DNA of 64,000 bases, taken from assembly GCF_007644035.1 (NCBI RefSeq), contig NZ_VMTV02000291.1, forward strand, positions 186,001-250,000. The letters run 5' to 3'. The stretch comes from Vogesella mureinivorans. GTDB taxonomy: Bacteria > Pseudomonadota > Gammaproteobacteria > Burkholderiales > Chromobacteriaceae. The notes beneath the pieces were generated by a model. That model worked only from the letters and a program-made list of their open reading frames with translations. It ran no database searches and was not told where the DNA came from. Each line of letters starts with the position of its first letter. Position 1 is the stretch's first letter. Position numbers and translations under genes: made by a program. This document shows, piece after piece, positions 37,470 to 46,779 of this stretch.

Positions 37470-38837
37470 ATGATCGAAAAAGAAAAAATTAGCGACTTGG
37501 AATTGTGCCAATCAATCTCCATGGAAGCGGGCGAGCATTATAGAAAAGCACTGGATGTAATCTCAATTTATCCGGACTATGCAAAATCTCAATTCAGACA
37601 GGTAATTGAGCACTTGACATCAACACTTGCCTCCCACTTCAACATACCGCCCCAAATAGATCTTTTTGATGCAATCAAGGCATTACATCAGAATAAATTG
37701 ATTGACGATGAATTAAGCTCTCAACTTCATCACATTAGAAAGCAAGGCAATGCCGCTGTCCATGCCAAGTCAACCACAAGAATCAACAAAGAAGGCGGGG
37801 CTGTCTATACGAATTCTTCGGAAAATTCCAATGATGCAGATAGTGCAAGAGGCACCAGGCTTGAGCTAATAGAAGCTTTTAAAAAAATATTCAGCATTAT
37901 TAACAACAGAAATCCTCCCACTATATTAATAGCAGAATTTAACGACATCACCAGCCAAATAATATTGTGGAAAGCAGTATCGACTTTTGATTTTAACTCA
38001 AAAATGTCAGCGGGGCTTATTCTAGAAGCTCAAGCATTAGCACCCATTAGAAAAGATAGACTGATAATCAGTAATGTTGAAGACACTCATCACCAAACAA
38101 CATTACGCATGGCAGCTGAATTGTATTGGTCTGCTTGTGAGATTAGCGCCCGAACCGACTCTCTGAATTCTAATGACCTCCATCGTTTGGGTGGAAATGA
38201 AGAGCCAATATTCAAACTTGCTAACCCCGAAGCACTCTATCGGTATGGGCGATTGACATTCGAAGAAAACAAAGGTGAAAAGAGCCAGATTCGCGGCATT
38301 AAGGCATTAGAAGCTTGTGCAAAGCGCAAGTACACAGGGGCATACATTTTATATGCAGAGATGCTACGAGATGAAAGTAAATTTAATGAAAGCTTGAATA
38401 TACTTGAGCAAGCCCTACATGCAGGTGAGACAGCTGCATATGCTGCACTAGGCCTTATCTATCAAGATGAAAATGTACCATTTTATTCGCCAGAAAAATC
38501 GAAGCAATTTTTGGAAGATGGCGTTGCCAAGGATGATAGCCACAGCAAATTTTTGCTTGGCAAGATGCTCTATGAAGGAAAAATAACCCACCAAGATAAA
38601 GAGCGCGGGTTGCAATTATTAAAATCATCAGCCGCAGAAGGTAGTATTAATGCAAAAAACTATCTTAACTTTGAAATTGATGATCGGCTATTCAATGCAA
38701 TTTCAGATAGATTTAAATTAATGGGTCACATTTTTAAAGCCATGACGGACCAATCAAGACTGATCAATAAGCAAGGTAGAAATGAGTTATGCGCCTGCGG
38801 ATCGACTAAAAAGTACAAGAAGTGCTGTGGGAAATAA
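37470..38837 (+). CDS. DUF4145/HEPN-like, Sel1-repeat and SEC-C protein (island gene 3)
   Basis: 455 residues, soluble. The N-terminal part (about 20-105; YAKSQFRQVIEHLTSTLASH and HHIRKQGNAAVH) matches the DUF4145 helical pattern, a HEPN-related fold also seen on HsdR proteins. The middle (about 250-400) contains Sel1/TPR-like repeats (ALYRYGRLTFEENKG, AYAALGLIYQDE, FLLGKMLYEGKI). The end is a SEC-C zinc motif, CAC then eight residues then CC (C441, C443, C452, C453). The R..GN..H element could be a degenerate HEPN RNase motif. AT-rich; starts 101 bases after island gene 2. Confidence 0.75.
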   Translation: MIEKEKISDLELCQSISMEAGEHYRKALDVISIYPDYAKSQFRQVIEHLTSTLASHFNIPPQIDLFDAIKALHQNKLIDDELSSQLHHIRKQGNAAVHAKSTTRINKEGGAVYTNSSENSNDADSARGTRLELIEAFKKIFSIINNRNPPTILIAEFNDITSQIILWKAVSTFDFNSKMSAGLILEAQALAPIRKDRLIISNVEDTHHQTTLRMAAELYWSACEISARTDSLNSNDLHRLGGNEEPIFKLANPEALYRYGRLTFEENKGEKSQIRGIKALEACAKRKYTGAYILYAEMLRDESKFNESLNILEQALHAGETAAYAALGLIYQDENVPFYSPEKSKQFLEDGVAKDDSHSKFLLGKMLYEGKITHQDKERGLQLLKSSAAEGSINAKNYLNFEIDDRLFNAISDRFKLMGHIFKAMTDQSRLINKQGRNELCACGSTKKYKKCCGK

Positions 38838-38877
38838 TGTGCAAGACATCTAATAAAAATCACTCACAACATAAAAG

Positions 38878-39856
38878 CTACACCACCGGCAACTCCCCCC
38901 AACAGGTCGTCCATCGTGGCGACCTTTTTTCTTGCCGCATCGCCCAGCCGCTGTGCAGCTTCTCGCTGGCCAGGCGTAGCGTGCCGCGGCCGTATTCGCG
39001 GTTGATGTGGTCCATTACCGCCATCACCCTGCCCCGGCGCAGGTCGGGCGTGGGAGCGAACAGGTCGGGCTGAACGCGGTCGGCGGGGCCGATTTCCAGC
39101 AGCACCACGCCGGCTTTCTTGTAGCTGTAGCCCGGGCGGTAGACGCGGCGCAGGCCGGCCAGCGCGGCGGCGGTAATCGTGGCGCTGTCGGATGAGGGGT
39201 GGATCAGCGGGTAGACCTCCCAGCCGGCGTACTGGGCGTCTTGCTGGCGGAAGCGGTTGGTGCGGATGCTGACCGCCACCAGCCGGGCGTGGCTGTGCTG
39301 GCGGCGCAGCTTTTCGGCGGCACGGCAGGCGTGGTGGCTGATGGCGCTGGCCAGGGTGTCGAAGTCGTGCACCAGCTCGGCAAAGCTGCGGCTGGCGATG
39401 ATCTGCTGCTTGGCCGGCGCCACATCCTCCAGCGCCAGGCAGCTGATGCCGTTGAGCTCGGCCACGGTGCGCTCTACCACCACATTGAACTGGCGCTTGA
39501 TGTCGCGCGGGTCGGCGTGTTTCAGGTCCAGCGCGCTATGGATGCCCATTGCGGCCAACCTTTCCGCGATGCGGCGCCCTATTCCCCATACCTCGCCCAC
39601 CGCGATGCGCGCCATCAGCTTGTCTTGCCATTCCGGCGCCAGCCAGTGCCAGGCAAACACGCCCTGCGCCCGCGGGTAGACCTCGCCCACGTGGTTGGCC
39701 AGCTTCGCCAGTATCTTGCTGGGGCCGATGCCGACACAGGTGGGGATGCCTACCCGTTGCAGCACGTCGCCGCGCAGCCGGGTGGCGTACTCGCGCAGGC
39801 CGGGGATGCCGTCCAGCGTGATGAAGGTGGGGTTATCAAAACGGTCGCTGAATGGA
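38878..39856 (-). pseudogene. umuC: 5'-truncated umuC (DNA polymerase V catalytic subunit)
   Basis: The reverse frame encodes the C-terminal two thirds of a Y-family polymerase: FDNPTFITLDGIPGLREYAT, GIPTCVGIGPSKILAKLANH, GVWGIGRR, the little-finger region and a normal C-terminus. Homology stops near 39856, after which the frame reads unrelated residues to a stop at about 39895. The N-terminal palm with the metal-binding DxD-type residues and the SIDE motif is missing, so it cannot be an active polymerase. The nearest start is a GTG at 39765. The break lies at the edge of the accessory island. Confidence 0.8.
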
Positions 39857-40049
39857 CAAAAAAGAGATAGCAGGCTACGGCTAATGACAAGACATCAAGG
39901 TTGGCCGCAGAGCAGATTTAGCCAGCAACGAATCAGACAACTGACCATGCTTCGGCTCTTGCACCGCTCAAGCCAGGCATCACCGCTCGATTTATGCATC
40001 TGCGCAACACCCGGTAAACAGCGCATTTCGAGCCAGCATTCCAAAAAAA
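39857..40049. other. Right flank of the accessory island
   Basis: Non-coding. It includes the junction where umuC homology ends and an exact AAGGTTGGCCGCA motif at 39897. No integrase, tRNA or direct-repeat attachment site is visible. Confidence 0.4.
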
Positions 40050-40099
40050 TTGGGGGCTTGGTAAGGGTATCGTTGCCGAAACCCCTACCAAACCCCCAA
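40043..40099 (-). terminator. Long intrinsic terminator of acnB
   Basis: Read on the reverse strand, TTGGGGGTTTGGTAGGGGT pairs imperfectly with ACCCTTACCAAGCCCCCAA across a loop of about 12 bases, and a run of seven T follows. A 19-base stem with T-run is a textbook rho-independent terminator about 30 bases past the acnB stop. Confidence 0.88.
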
Positions 40100-40128
40100 G
40101 ATGTCAAATCAGTAAACTACTGATTTTA

Positions 40129-42720
40129 TTATGCTTTAACGGTGTCAGCTACGTCCTGATAGTCTTTGATCTGGTCAAAGTTCATGTAGCGGTACACCTC
40201 GGCGCTCTTCTCGTTGATGATGCCGATGTTGGCATGGTATTCCGCCAGGGTCGGGATCTTGCCCAGCTTGGAGCAGATAGCGGCCAGCTCGGCGGAGCCC
40301 AGGAACACGTTGGTGTTCTTGCCCAGACGGTTCGGGAAGTTACGGGTGGAGGTGGACATCACGGTAGCGCCTTCGCGTACCTGCGCCTGGTTACCCATGC
40401 ACAGGCTGCAGCCCGGCATTTCGGTGCGGGCACCGGCCATGCCGAATACGCCGTAGTGGCCTTCGTTGGTGAGCTGTTCGGCGTCCATCTTGGTTGGCGG
40501 GGCCAGCCACAGTTTTACCGGCAGGTCGCGTTTGCCTTCCAGCAGCTTGGAAGCGGCGCGGAAGTGACCAATGTTGGTCATGCAGGAGCCGATGAACACT
40601 TCGTCGATCTGGGTGCCGGCCACTTCGGACATGAATTTCACGTCGTCCGGGTCGTTCGGGCAGGCCACGATCGGCTCTTTCACGTCGGCCAGGTCGATGT
40701 CGATTACGGCAGCGTATTCGGCGTCGGCATCCGGCTGCAGCAGCTCGCCATTGGCGATCCACTCTTCCATTTTGCTGATGCGGCGGGCCAGAGTGCGGGC
40801 GTCGGCGTAGCCTTCGGCGATCATGTACTTCATCAGGGTGATGTTGGAGTTCATGTATTCGACGATTGGCGCTTTGTTCAGGCGCACGGTGCAGCCGGCG
40901 GCGGAGCGCTCGGCAGAGGCATCGGACAGCTCGAACGCTTGCTCTACCTTCAGGTCTGGCAGGCCTTCGATTTCCAGCACTTTGCCGGAGAAGATGTTTT
41001 TCTTGCCGGCTTTGGCTACGGTCAGCAGGCCTTGCTTGATGGCGTACAGCGGGATGGCGTTCACCAGGTCACGCAGGGTAACGCCTGGCTGCAGTTCGCC
41101 TTTGAAGCGCACCAGTACCGATTCCGGCATGTCCAGCGGCATCACGCCGGTGGCGGCGGCAAAGGCTACCAGGCCGGAGCCGGCCGGGAAGGAAATACCG
41201 ATCGGGAAGCGGGTGTGCGAGTCGCCACCGGTACCGACGGTGTCCGGCAGCAGCAGGCGGTTCAGCCAGCTGTGGATCACGCCATCGCCCGGGCGCAGGG
41301 CTACGCCGCCGCGGGTGGAGATGAAGGCTGGCAGTTCTTTGTGCGTTTTCACGTCTACCGGTTTCGGGTAGGCGGCGGTGTGGCAGAACGACTGCATCAC
41401 CAGGTCGGCCGAGAAGCCCAGGCAAGCCAGGTCTTTCAGCTCGTCGCGGGTCATCGGGCCGGTGGTGTCTTGCGAACCCACAGTGGTCATGCGTGGCTCA
41501 CAGTAGGTACCCGGGCGTACGCCCTGGCCTTCCGGCAGGCCACAGGCGCGGCCAACCATTTTCTGTGCCAGCGAGAAGCCTTTGCCGCTGTCGGCCGGGT
41601 CTTTCGGCAGGCGGAATTCGGTGGAAGCTGGCAGGCCCAGTGCTTCGCGCGCTTTGGCGGTGAGGCCACGGCCGATAATCAGGTTGATACGGCCACCGGC
41701 GCGTACTTCGTCCAGCAGCACGTCGGATTTCAGGCTGAATTTTTCTACCAGTTGGCCGTCTTTTTCGATTTTGCCTTCGTACGGGTAGATGTCGATTACA
41801 TCGCCCATTTCCAGCTTGGACACTTCTACTTCGATAGGCAGGGAGCCGGAGTCTTCCTGGGTATTGAAGAAGATCGGGGCGATTTTGCCGCCCAGGGTCA
41901 CGCCGCCGAAGCGTTTGTTCGGTACGAACGGGATGTCCTGGCCGGTAGCCCACACCACGGAGTTGGTGGCGGATTTACGCGAGGAACCAGTACCGACCAC
42001 GTCGCCGACGTAGGCAACCACATTGCCTTTTTTCTTCAGGTCTTCGATGAACTGCATCGGGCCGCGCTTGCCGTCTTCTTCCGGCTTGAAGGCCGCATCG
42101 GGGCGGGTGTTCTTCAGCATGGCCAGGTAGTGCAGCGGGATGTCCGGGCGGCTCCAGGCGTCCGGTGCCGGCGACAGGTCGTCGGTGTTGGTTTCGCCAG
42201 GTACCTTGAATACAGTAACGGTGATTTTCTGGGCTACTTCAGGGCGGCTGGTGAACCATTCGGCGTCGGCCCAGCTTTGCAGTACGCCTTTGGCGTTGGC
42301 ATTGCCCTGGTCGGCCAGCTCTTTCACGTCGTTGAAGAAGTCGAATACCAGCAGGGTTTTCTTCAGGCCTTCGGCAGCGATGGCGCCGACTTTTTCGTCG
42401 CCCAGCAGGTCGATCATCGGTTTAACGTTGTAGCCGCCCAGCATGGTGCCCAGCAGCTCGGTGGCCAGCTCGCGCGATACCAGTGGCGATGCCACGGTGC
42501 CTTCGGCAACGGCGGCCAGGAAAGAAGCTTTTACCTTGGCTGCGTCATCCACGCCTGGCGGTACACGGTGGGTAATCAGTTCTACCAGTGTCTGCTCTTC
42601 GCCTGCGGGCGGGTTTTTCAGCAGTTCAACCAGTTCTTCTACCTGTTTGGCAGTCAGCGGCAGTGGCGGGATGCCCAGCGCGGCGCGCTCGGCAACATGT
42701 TGGCGGTAAGCTACTAGCAT
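40129..42720 (-). CDS. acnB: Aconitate hydratase B
   Basis: Main TCA-cycle aconitase (also 2-methylisocitrate dehydratase), 863 residues, normal for AcnB. The HEAT-like N-terminal domain begins [20 protein letters not shown]; the swivel domain and the Fe-S core follow, with cluster cysteines in GSCMTNIG and [11 protein letters not shown] and the segment [19 protein letters not shown]. The start at 42720 matches the family; the frame reads 11 codons further upstream. It has less biased, more regular codons typical of high expression. A LysR gene is divergent from it. Confidence 0.97.
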   Translation of the reverse strand: MLVAYRQHVAERAALGIPPLPLTAKQVEELVELLKNPPAGEEQTLVELITHRVPPGVDDAAKVKASFLAAVAEGTVASPLVSRELATELLGTMLGGYNVKPMIDLLGDEKVGAIAAEGLKKTLLVFDFFNDVKELADQGNANAKGVLQSWADAEWFTSRPEVAQKITVTVFKVPGETNTDDLSPAPDAWSRPDIPLHYLAMLKNTRPDAAFKPEEDGKRGPMQFIEDLKKKGNVVAYVGDVVGTGSSRKSATNSVVWATGQDIPFVPNKRFGGVTLGGKIAPIFFNTQEDSGSLPIEVEVSKLEMGDVIDIYPYEGKIEKDGQLVEKFSLKSDVLLDEVRAGGRINLIIGRGLTAKAREALGLPASTEFRLPKDPADSGKGFSLAQKMVGRACGLPEGQGVRPGTYCEPRMTTVGSQDTTGPMTRDELKDLACLGFSADLVMQSFCHTAAYPKPVDVKTHKELPAFISTRGGVALRPGDGVIHSWLNRLLLPDTVGTGGDSHTRFPIGISFPAGSGLVAFAAATGVMPLDMPESVLVRFKGELQPGVTLRDLVNAIPLYAIKQGLLTVAKAGKKNIFSGKVLEIEGLPDLKVEQAFELSDASAERSAAGCTVRLNKAPIVEYMNSNITLMKYMIAEGYADARTLARRISKMEEWIANGELLQPDADAEYAAVIDIDLADVKEPIVACPNDPDDVKFMSEVAGTQIDEVFIGSCMTNIGHFRAASKLLEGKRDLPVKLWLAPPTKMDAEQLTNEGHYGVFGMAGARTEMPGCSLCMGNQAQVREGATVMSTSTRNFPNRLGKNTNVFLGSAELAAICSKLGKIPTLAEYHANIGIINEKSAEVYRYMNFDQIKDYQDVADTVKA

Positions 42721-42899
42721 GGCTCGGGACCTTTTTGCTTGGGTTGTTTGCAATCAGCCTGACGGCAGCGGGTGCGGGCTGCCGGCAACCATCCGGGATA
42801 TTACTACGACTCCCGGCTATGATTCGTGAAGATTACGCCCTTGGCGACCCATGCACAAACGAGTAATCGAAACATAGATTGTGAGATAAAATCACAGCC
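42721..42899. promoter_or_regulatory. Divergent acnB / LysR promoter region
   Basis: 179 bases between the two starts. An AT-rich stretch (ATAGATTGTGAGATAAAATC) lies just before the LysR gene and could hold its promoter or a LysR box; no symmetrical T-N11-A site is certain. Confidence 0.35.
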
Positions 42900-43820
42900 A
42901 TGAATACTTACCCCCCTCTCAACGGCCTGCGCATTTTCGAAGCAGCGGCAAGGCTGGAAAGCTTCTCATCTGCGGCCAACGAGCTGCATGTCACCCATGG
43001 CGCTGTGAGCAAGCAGATCAAGCAGCTGGAAGAATGGCTGGGCGTGCAGCTGTTCGAGCGCAGCGGCGGGCGTGTGAAACTCACCGACACCGGCTGGCGC
43101 TATCTGGTACAGGTGCAGGACGGGCTAGACCTGATCGCCAACGCCACCAGCCAGCTACTGCAGCCAGACCGCCAGCGGCGGCTGTCGATCAACTCTACCC
43201 CCACGTTTGCGCTGTTCTGGCTGCTGCCACGGCTACAGGGCTTTCGGGCACGCTTTCCCGATATCGACCTGCACCTGGTGACATCAGACCGCGACATCAG
43301 CCGGCTGGACACGCCGTTTGACATCGCCATCCGCCGTGGCCCGGGCGACTGGCCGGGCCACCTGGCCAAGCCGTTTCTGGAAGAGTGGGAGCTACCACTG
43401 TGCAGCCCGGCGCTGCTGGCCCGCCTGCCTATACAACAGCCGGCCGACCTGGCAAACCATACCCTGCTGTACGCCGATACGCGGCCAACCCAGTGGCAGC
43501 GCTGGTTCACCCTGGCGGGCGTGCCGGAGCTAAAACCGGCCAGCAGCCTGCATTTTGACCGTTTCTCGCTGGCGCTGCAGGCGGCCATGGATGGCCTGGG
43601 CGTGGTATTGGGGCCCTTGCCAATGGCACAGCAGGCGCTGGATAGCGGCAAGCTGGTGGCGCCGCTACAGCAGCCGGTGGTGCCGGTACGCGACTATTGC
43701 TGGATCGCGCCGCGCGCTGCAGTAGACGATGTGACCATTCATGCATTTTGCCACTGGCTGGAACAAACTGCGGCAAACGAGCAACGCAATCACGGCAAAA
43801 CCCACAAGCCAGACTTATAG
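42900..43820 (+). CDS. LysR-family regulator, GcvA-like
   Basis: 306 residues. The N-terminal helix-turn-helix is LRIFEAAARLESFSSAANEL, then HVTHGAVSKQIKQLEEWLGV and LFERSGGRVKLTDTG. The effector domain begins at STPTFALFWLLPRLQGFRAR, FPDIDLHLVTSDRDI, as in GcvA/AmpR-group regulators. It is divergent from acnB, so regulation of aconitase is possible, though GcvA-like proteins often have distant targets. Confidence 0.88.
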   Translation: MNTYPPLNGLRIFEAAARLESFSSAANELHVTHGAVSKQIKQLEEWLGVQLFERSGGRVKLTDTGWRYLVQVQDGLDLIANATSQLLQPDRQRRLSINSTPTFALFWLLPRLQGFRARFPDIDLHLVTSDRDISRLDTPFDIAIRRGPGDWPGHLAKPFLEEWELPLCSPALLARLPIQQPADLANHTLLYADTRPTQWQRWFTLAGVPELKPASSLHFDRFSLALQAAMDGLGVVLGPLPMAQQALDSGKLVAPLQQPVVPVRDYCWIAPRAAVDDVTIHAFCHWLEQTAANEQRNHGKTHKPDL

Positions 43821-43900
43821 AAATAAGGTTTTCAGCAGATGGGTTAGACCTAAAGCGGCGCAGTGTCTATGCTTGCAAGAAAGCAAAACAGGAAAACAGC

Positions 43901-44695
43901 ATGTTTGATCTGCAAAACCTGATGGTCTGCCTGATCGAGCCTTCCCGCACCCAAAGGCTCATCATCCAGAATCACCTGCGCGAAATGGGTATAGAGAATA
44001 TCGACCTGCTGGAAACGGGCGAACAAGGGCTGGCGCGCATGCGCGAGCTACCGCGCCCGGATATCACCATCAGCGCCATGTACCTGCCCGACATGACGGG
44101 CGCCGAGCTGGTGGTTACCATGCGCGCCGATGGCGAAATTCGCGACATGCCCTACGTGCTGATTTCCAGCGAAACCCGCGCGCAGCAGCTGGACGCCATC
44201 CGCCAGGCCGGGGCGCTGGCCATTCTGCCCAAGCCCTTTACCACCCGCCAGCTGGACCGCGCCCTGTGCTCGGCGCTGGATTACCTGAACACCGAAGAAG
44301 TACGCGCCGAGCTGGAACACTACGACCTGGACACCAAGCGTATCTTGCTGGTGGACGACAGCAGCACCTCGCGCCACTACCTGCGCACCGTGCTGGAGCG
44401 CATGGGCTTTGACCAGATCGAAGAAGCGGCCAACGGTATGTCGGCCGTCCCCCTGCTGCAGGAAACCGAATTCGACCTGATCATTACCGACTACAACATG
44501 CCCGAGATGGACGGCCGCGCGCTGATCGAATACGTGCGCACGCTGAGCCCGCAAATGTCGGTGCCCATCCTGATGGTGTCTGGCGAGCAGGACCAAACCC
44601 GCCTGGCCGCCGTGGAAGAAGCTGGCGTGTCGGCCATCTGTGACAAGCCATTCGAGATGAGCACCCTGCGCAGCCTGATCGTGCAGTTTCTGTAA
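43901..44695 (+). CDS. Tandem CheY-like receiver protein, first domain lacking its phospho-Asp
   Basis: 264 residues made of two receiver domains and nothing else. Domain 1 (about 5-125) has the acidic-pocket position changed (LIEPSRT) and ITISAMYLPDMTG, where alanine stands in place of the phospho-acceptor aspartate, but it keeps LISSE and LPKPF. Domain 2 (about 145-264) is complete: LLVDDSSTS, LIITDYNMPEMDG, MVSGEQD and CDKPF. The start at 43901 follows ACAGGAAAACAGC. It may act as a phosphate sink or adaptor in chemotaxis or c-di-GMP signalling; no kinase is adjacent. Confidence 0.87.
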   Translation: MFDLQNLMVCLIEPSRTQRLIIQNHLREMGIENIDLLETGEQGLARMRELPRPDITISAMYLPDMTGAELVVTMRADGEIRDMPYVLISSETRAQQLDAIRQAGALAILPKPFTTRQLDRALCSALDYLNTEEVRAELEHYDLDTKRILLVDDSSTSRHYLRTVLERMGFDQIEEAANGMSAVPLLQETEFDLIITDYNMPEMDGRALIEYVRTLSPQMSVPILMVSGEQDQTRLAAVEEAGVSAICDKPFEMSTLRSLIVQFL

Positions 44696-44717
44696 CACCT
44701 GGCTGCCAGCAGCCGCA

Positions 44718-44750
44718 AAAAAACCGCAGGCCACAGCGCTGCGGTTTTTT
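44718..44750. terminator. Bidirectional intrinsic terminator
   Basis: AAAAAACCGCAG and CTGCGGTTTTTT form a 12-base-pair stem between the receiver gene and the convergent gene at 44766. Confidence 0.85.
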
Positions 44751-44765
44751 CATGCCTGGCACCCT

Positions 44766-45599
44766 TTATGCCGGGCGCGGCGCTACCCACACCAGGCGCT
44801 CGCCAGCCTTGCCCGCCTGCGTGCGCCAGTAGCCAGCCTTCACCTGGCCACCTAGCGGCAGCAAGCCGGCACGCTGCGCCAGCAGCACCTCTTGCGCCCC
44901 CGCCTTGAGCAAGGCCGCACGCACGCGCTGCTTGTCCCGTGCGCTACCCGTGTGCAGCAGCTGCGCATCGGCCGCTGCCGGGGCGGGCTGCCACTGTGCG
45001 GCCAACGTTAGCTGCGGCTGGGCCAGCATGGCCAGCCCGGCAAACAGTGTTTCCAGCCAGGGCTTCCAGCTGGCCAGCGCCGGCGAATCCGGCACCTGTA
45101 CCGAGCCGGGGTAAGCTACACCCAGCGTCAATGCCGCCTCCATGCGCTGGTGGCAGGGCACGCCGGCCGGGGCAAAATCCGGCATCAGCAGCAAGATATC
45201 CAGCCGCTGCGCTGCGGCATCGTGCGTGACATAGGCCGCGGCACTGCCCGCCTCGCCGGGCAGGCTTAACAGAAACGTACCGGCAGGCAGCGGCAACACC
45301 GCCGGTAGCGCCGCCAGTGGCCGGGTGTGCTGCAAAGCCTGCGCCAGGTCCGGGGCAAAGGCCATGGCGCGGCGGCCGTCGCGCACAAACAGGCCGTAAG
45401 CCTCTGCCAACACAAACTCGGTTTCACGCTGGGTATCATTGATGGTGTACAGCTCGGCCAGCTGTGCCAGCTCGCGCTGCACCACCTGCGCCGCCTGGGC
45501 GCACGCCTCTTCGCGGCCTGCCAGCTGGGTAAACAGCTGCGCCACGCGCTTGGCCCAAGGGCGCGACGCCTGGTAACGAGCACTATGTAAATCGGTCAC
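44766..45599 (-). CDS. Hypothetical cytosolic protein
   Basis: 277 residues, not recognised. The first 100 residues are helical (PWAKRVAQLFTQLAGREEAC, VVQRELAQLAELYTINDTQR); the remainder alternates strands and helices rich in A, L and P. No signal or membrane segment. The chosen start is GTG 45599, preceded by AAGGGGTTGGG; the frame also reads upstream to 45674. It ends facing the tandem-receiver gene. Confidence 0.6.
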   Translation of the reverse strand: MTDLHSARYQASRPWAKRVAQLFTQLAGREEACAQAAQVVQRELAQLAELYTINDTQRETEFVLAEAYGLFVRDGRRAMAFAPDLAQALQHTRPLAALPAVLPLPAGTFLLSLPGEAGSAAAYVTHDAAAQRLDILLLMPDFAPAGVPCHQRMEAALTLGVAYPGSVQVPDSPALASWKPWLETLFAGLAMLAQPQLTLAAQWQPAPAAADAQLLHTGSARDKQRVRAALLKAGAQEVLLAQRAGLLPLGGQVKAGYWRTQAGKAGERLVWVAPRPA

Positions 45600-45639
45600 C
45601 ACCCCAACCCCTTCGCAAAAAAAGGCAGGATTGTACCGC

Positions 45640-45837
45640 AAACCCCCACCCGCCCCACCATGCCACGCGCACAAAACAGCACGCCGTTGCCATGCAAATG
45701 GCCTGAAGGTAAGCTAGGGCTACGCTTTTGCTTGCTCGCAAGCTCTGCGTGGGTGCAGCCGGCGGCCTTGCCACCGGCGACCTTCCCTTGTTGCAATATC
45801 TACTTTACGGGCCGGCCTTTGCCGGCCCGCTTTTTTT
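45640..45837 (+). ncRNA. Possible small RNA ending at an orphan terminator
   Basis: A strong forward-strand terminator (CGGGCCGGC / GCCGGCCCG stem at 45808-45829, then T7) stands upstream of the garR-like gene, yet no convincing forward gene precedes it. The stretch before it contains other small stems (GCCAT / ATGGC near 45690). A small transcript is one explanation; the 5' end given is a guess. Confidence 0.3.
45808..45837 (+). terminator. Strong orphan intrinsic terminator
   Basis: Nine-base-pair GC stem CGGGCCGGC / GCCGGCCCG with a short loop, then C and seven T. There is no matching T-run for the reverse strand, so it works forward only. Confidence 0.85.
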
Positions 45838-45897
45838 GCCGCGCGACACTGCCCCCGTGGCTGCGCTAGCATCGTGGCAAGCCGCCAAGGGGAAACC

Positions 45898-46776
45898 ATG
45901 TCACCACAAACAGGATTTATCGGCCTGGGCCTGATGGGCCAGCCGATGTGCCAGCGCCTGCTGGGCGCTGGCGTGCCACTCCATATATGGAACCGCAGCC
46001 CGGGCAAAACGGCTGCGCTGCAGGCCGCAGGGGCTAGCGTAGCGCCCAGCGTGGCCGCACTGGTAGCCAGCTGCGACGTCATCATGCTGTGCGTCTCCGA
46101 CACCGCTGCCGTAGAAAGCGTGGTGTTTGGCGAAGGCGGCATTGCCAGCCATGGCCGCGCCGGGCAGCTGCTGGTGGACTTTTCCAGCATCGCGCCCGAC
46201 GCCACCCGCAGCTTTGCCCAAAGGTTGGCCGCACACTGCGGCATGCGCTGGGTAGACGCACCGGTGTCTGGCGGCGTCAAGGGCGCAGAAAGCGGCCAGC
46301 TGGTGATCATGGCGGGTGGCGACGCCAGCGATATCGACGCGCTGCGCCCGCTGCTGGCGCACCTGAGCCAGCGCCTTACGCGCATGGGCGACACGGGCGC
46401 CGGCCAGGTGGCCAAAGTCTGCAACCAGCTGATCGTGGCCAGTACCGCCGCGCTGATCGCCGAAACCGTGCAGCTGGCCGAGGCGGCGGGGGTAGATGCC
46501 AGCCTGCTGGCCCCCGCACTCGCGGGCGGCTTTGCCGACTCGCTGCCGTTCCAGATCCTGGCACCGCGCATGGCCGGGCGCCAGTTTGCGCCGGTACAGT
46601 GGAAAGCCGCCACGCTGCTGAAAGACCTGAACAACGCCACGGCACTGGGCAGCGCCACGCAGCGCCCGCTGCCCATGGCCAGCCAGGCGCAGGCACTGTT
46701 GCACGCCCACTGTCAGGCCGGCCACGGCCAGCACGACCTCAGCAGCCTGATACTGCACTACCTGTCACAGGAGTAA
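45898..46776 (+). CDS. Tartronate semialdehyde reductase / 3-hydroxyisobutyrate dehydrogenase family
   Basis: 292 residues. The NAD(P)-binding loop GFIGLGLMGQPM is at the start, followed by the substrate motif VDAPVSGGVKGAESGQL and the catalytic lysine in GAGQVAKVCNQLIV. The start at 45898 follows AAGGGGAAACC. The next gene, three bases on, is hydroxypyruvate isomerase, so this is most likely GarR/GlxR, reducing tartronate semialdehyde to glycerate. No glyoxylate carboligase is in the window. Confidence 0.88.
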   Translation: MSPQTGFIGLGLMGQPMCQRLLGAGVPLHIWNRSPGKTAALQAAGASVAPSVAALVASCDVIMLCVSDTAAVESVVFGEGGIASHGRAGQLLVDFSSIAPDATRSFAQRLAAHCGMRWVDAPVSGGVKGAESGQLVIMAGGDASDIDALRPLLAHLSQRLTRMGDTGAGQVAKVCNQLIVASTAALIAETVQLAEAAGVDASLLAPALAGGFADSLPFQILAPRMAGRQFAPVQWKAATLLKDLNNATALGSATQRPLPMASQAQALLHAHCQAGHGQHDLSSLILHYLSQE

Positions 46777-46779
46777 ACC

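Noticed and set aside
39765-39895. A functional shortened umuC beginning at GTG 39765
   Set aside because: It would lack all catalytic metal ligands, and homology continues upstream past this codon before breaking off.
40234-42717. An 827-residue open frame on the strand opposite acnB
   Set aside because: Antisense shadow of a highly conserved GC-rich gene; its composition is an artefact of acnB codon use and it has no ribosome site or family pattern.
45660-45869. A 69-residue forward open frame over the orphan terminator
   Set aside because: It runs through a strong hairpin and T-run, has no ribosome site, and its composition resembles random GC-rich sequence.
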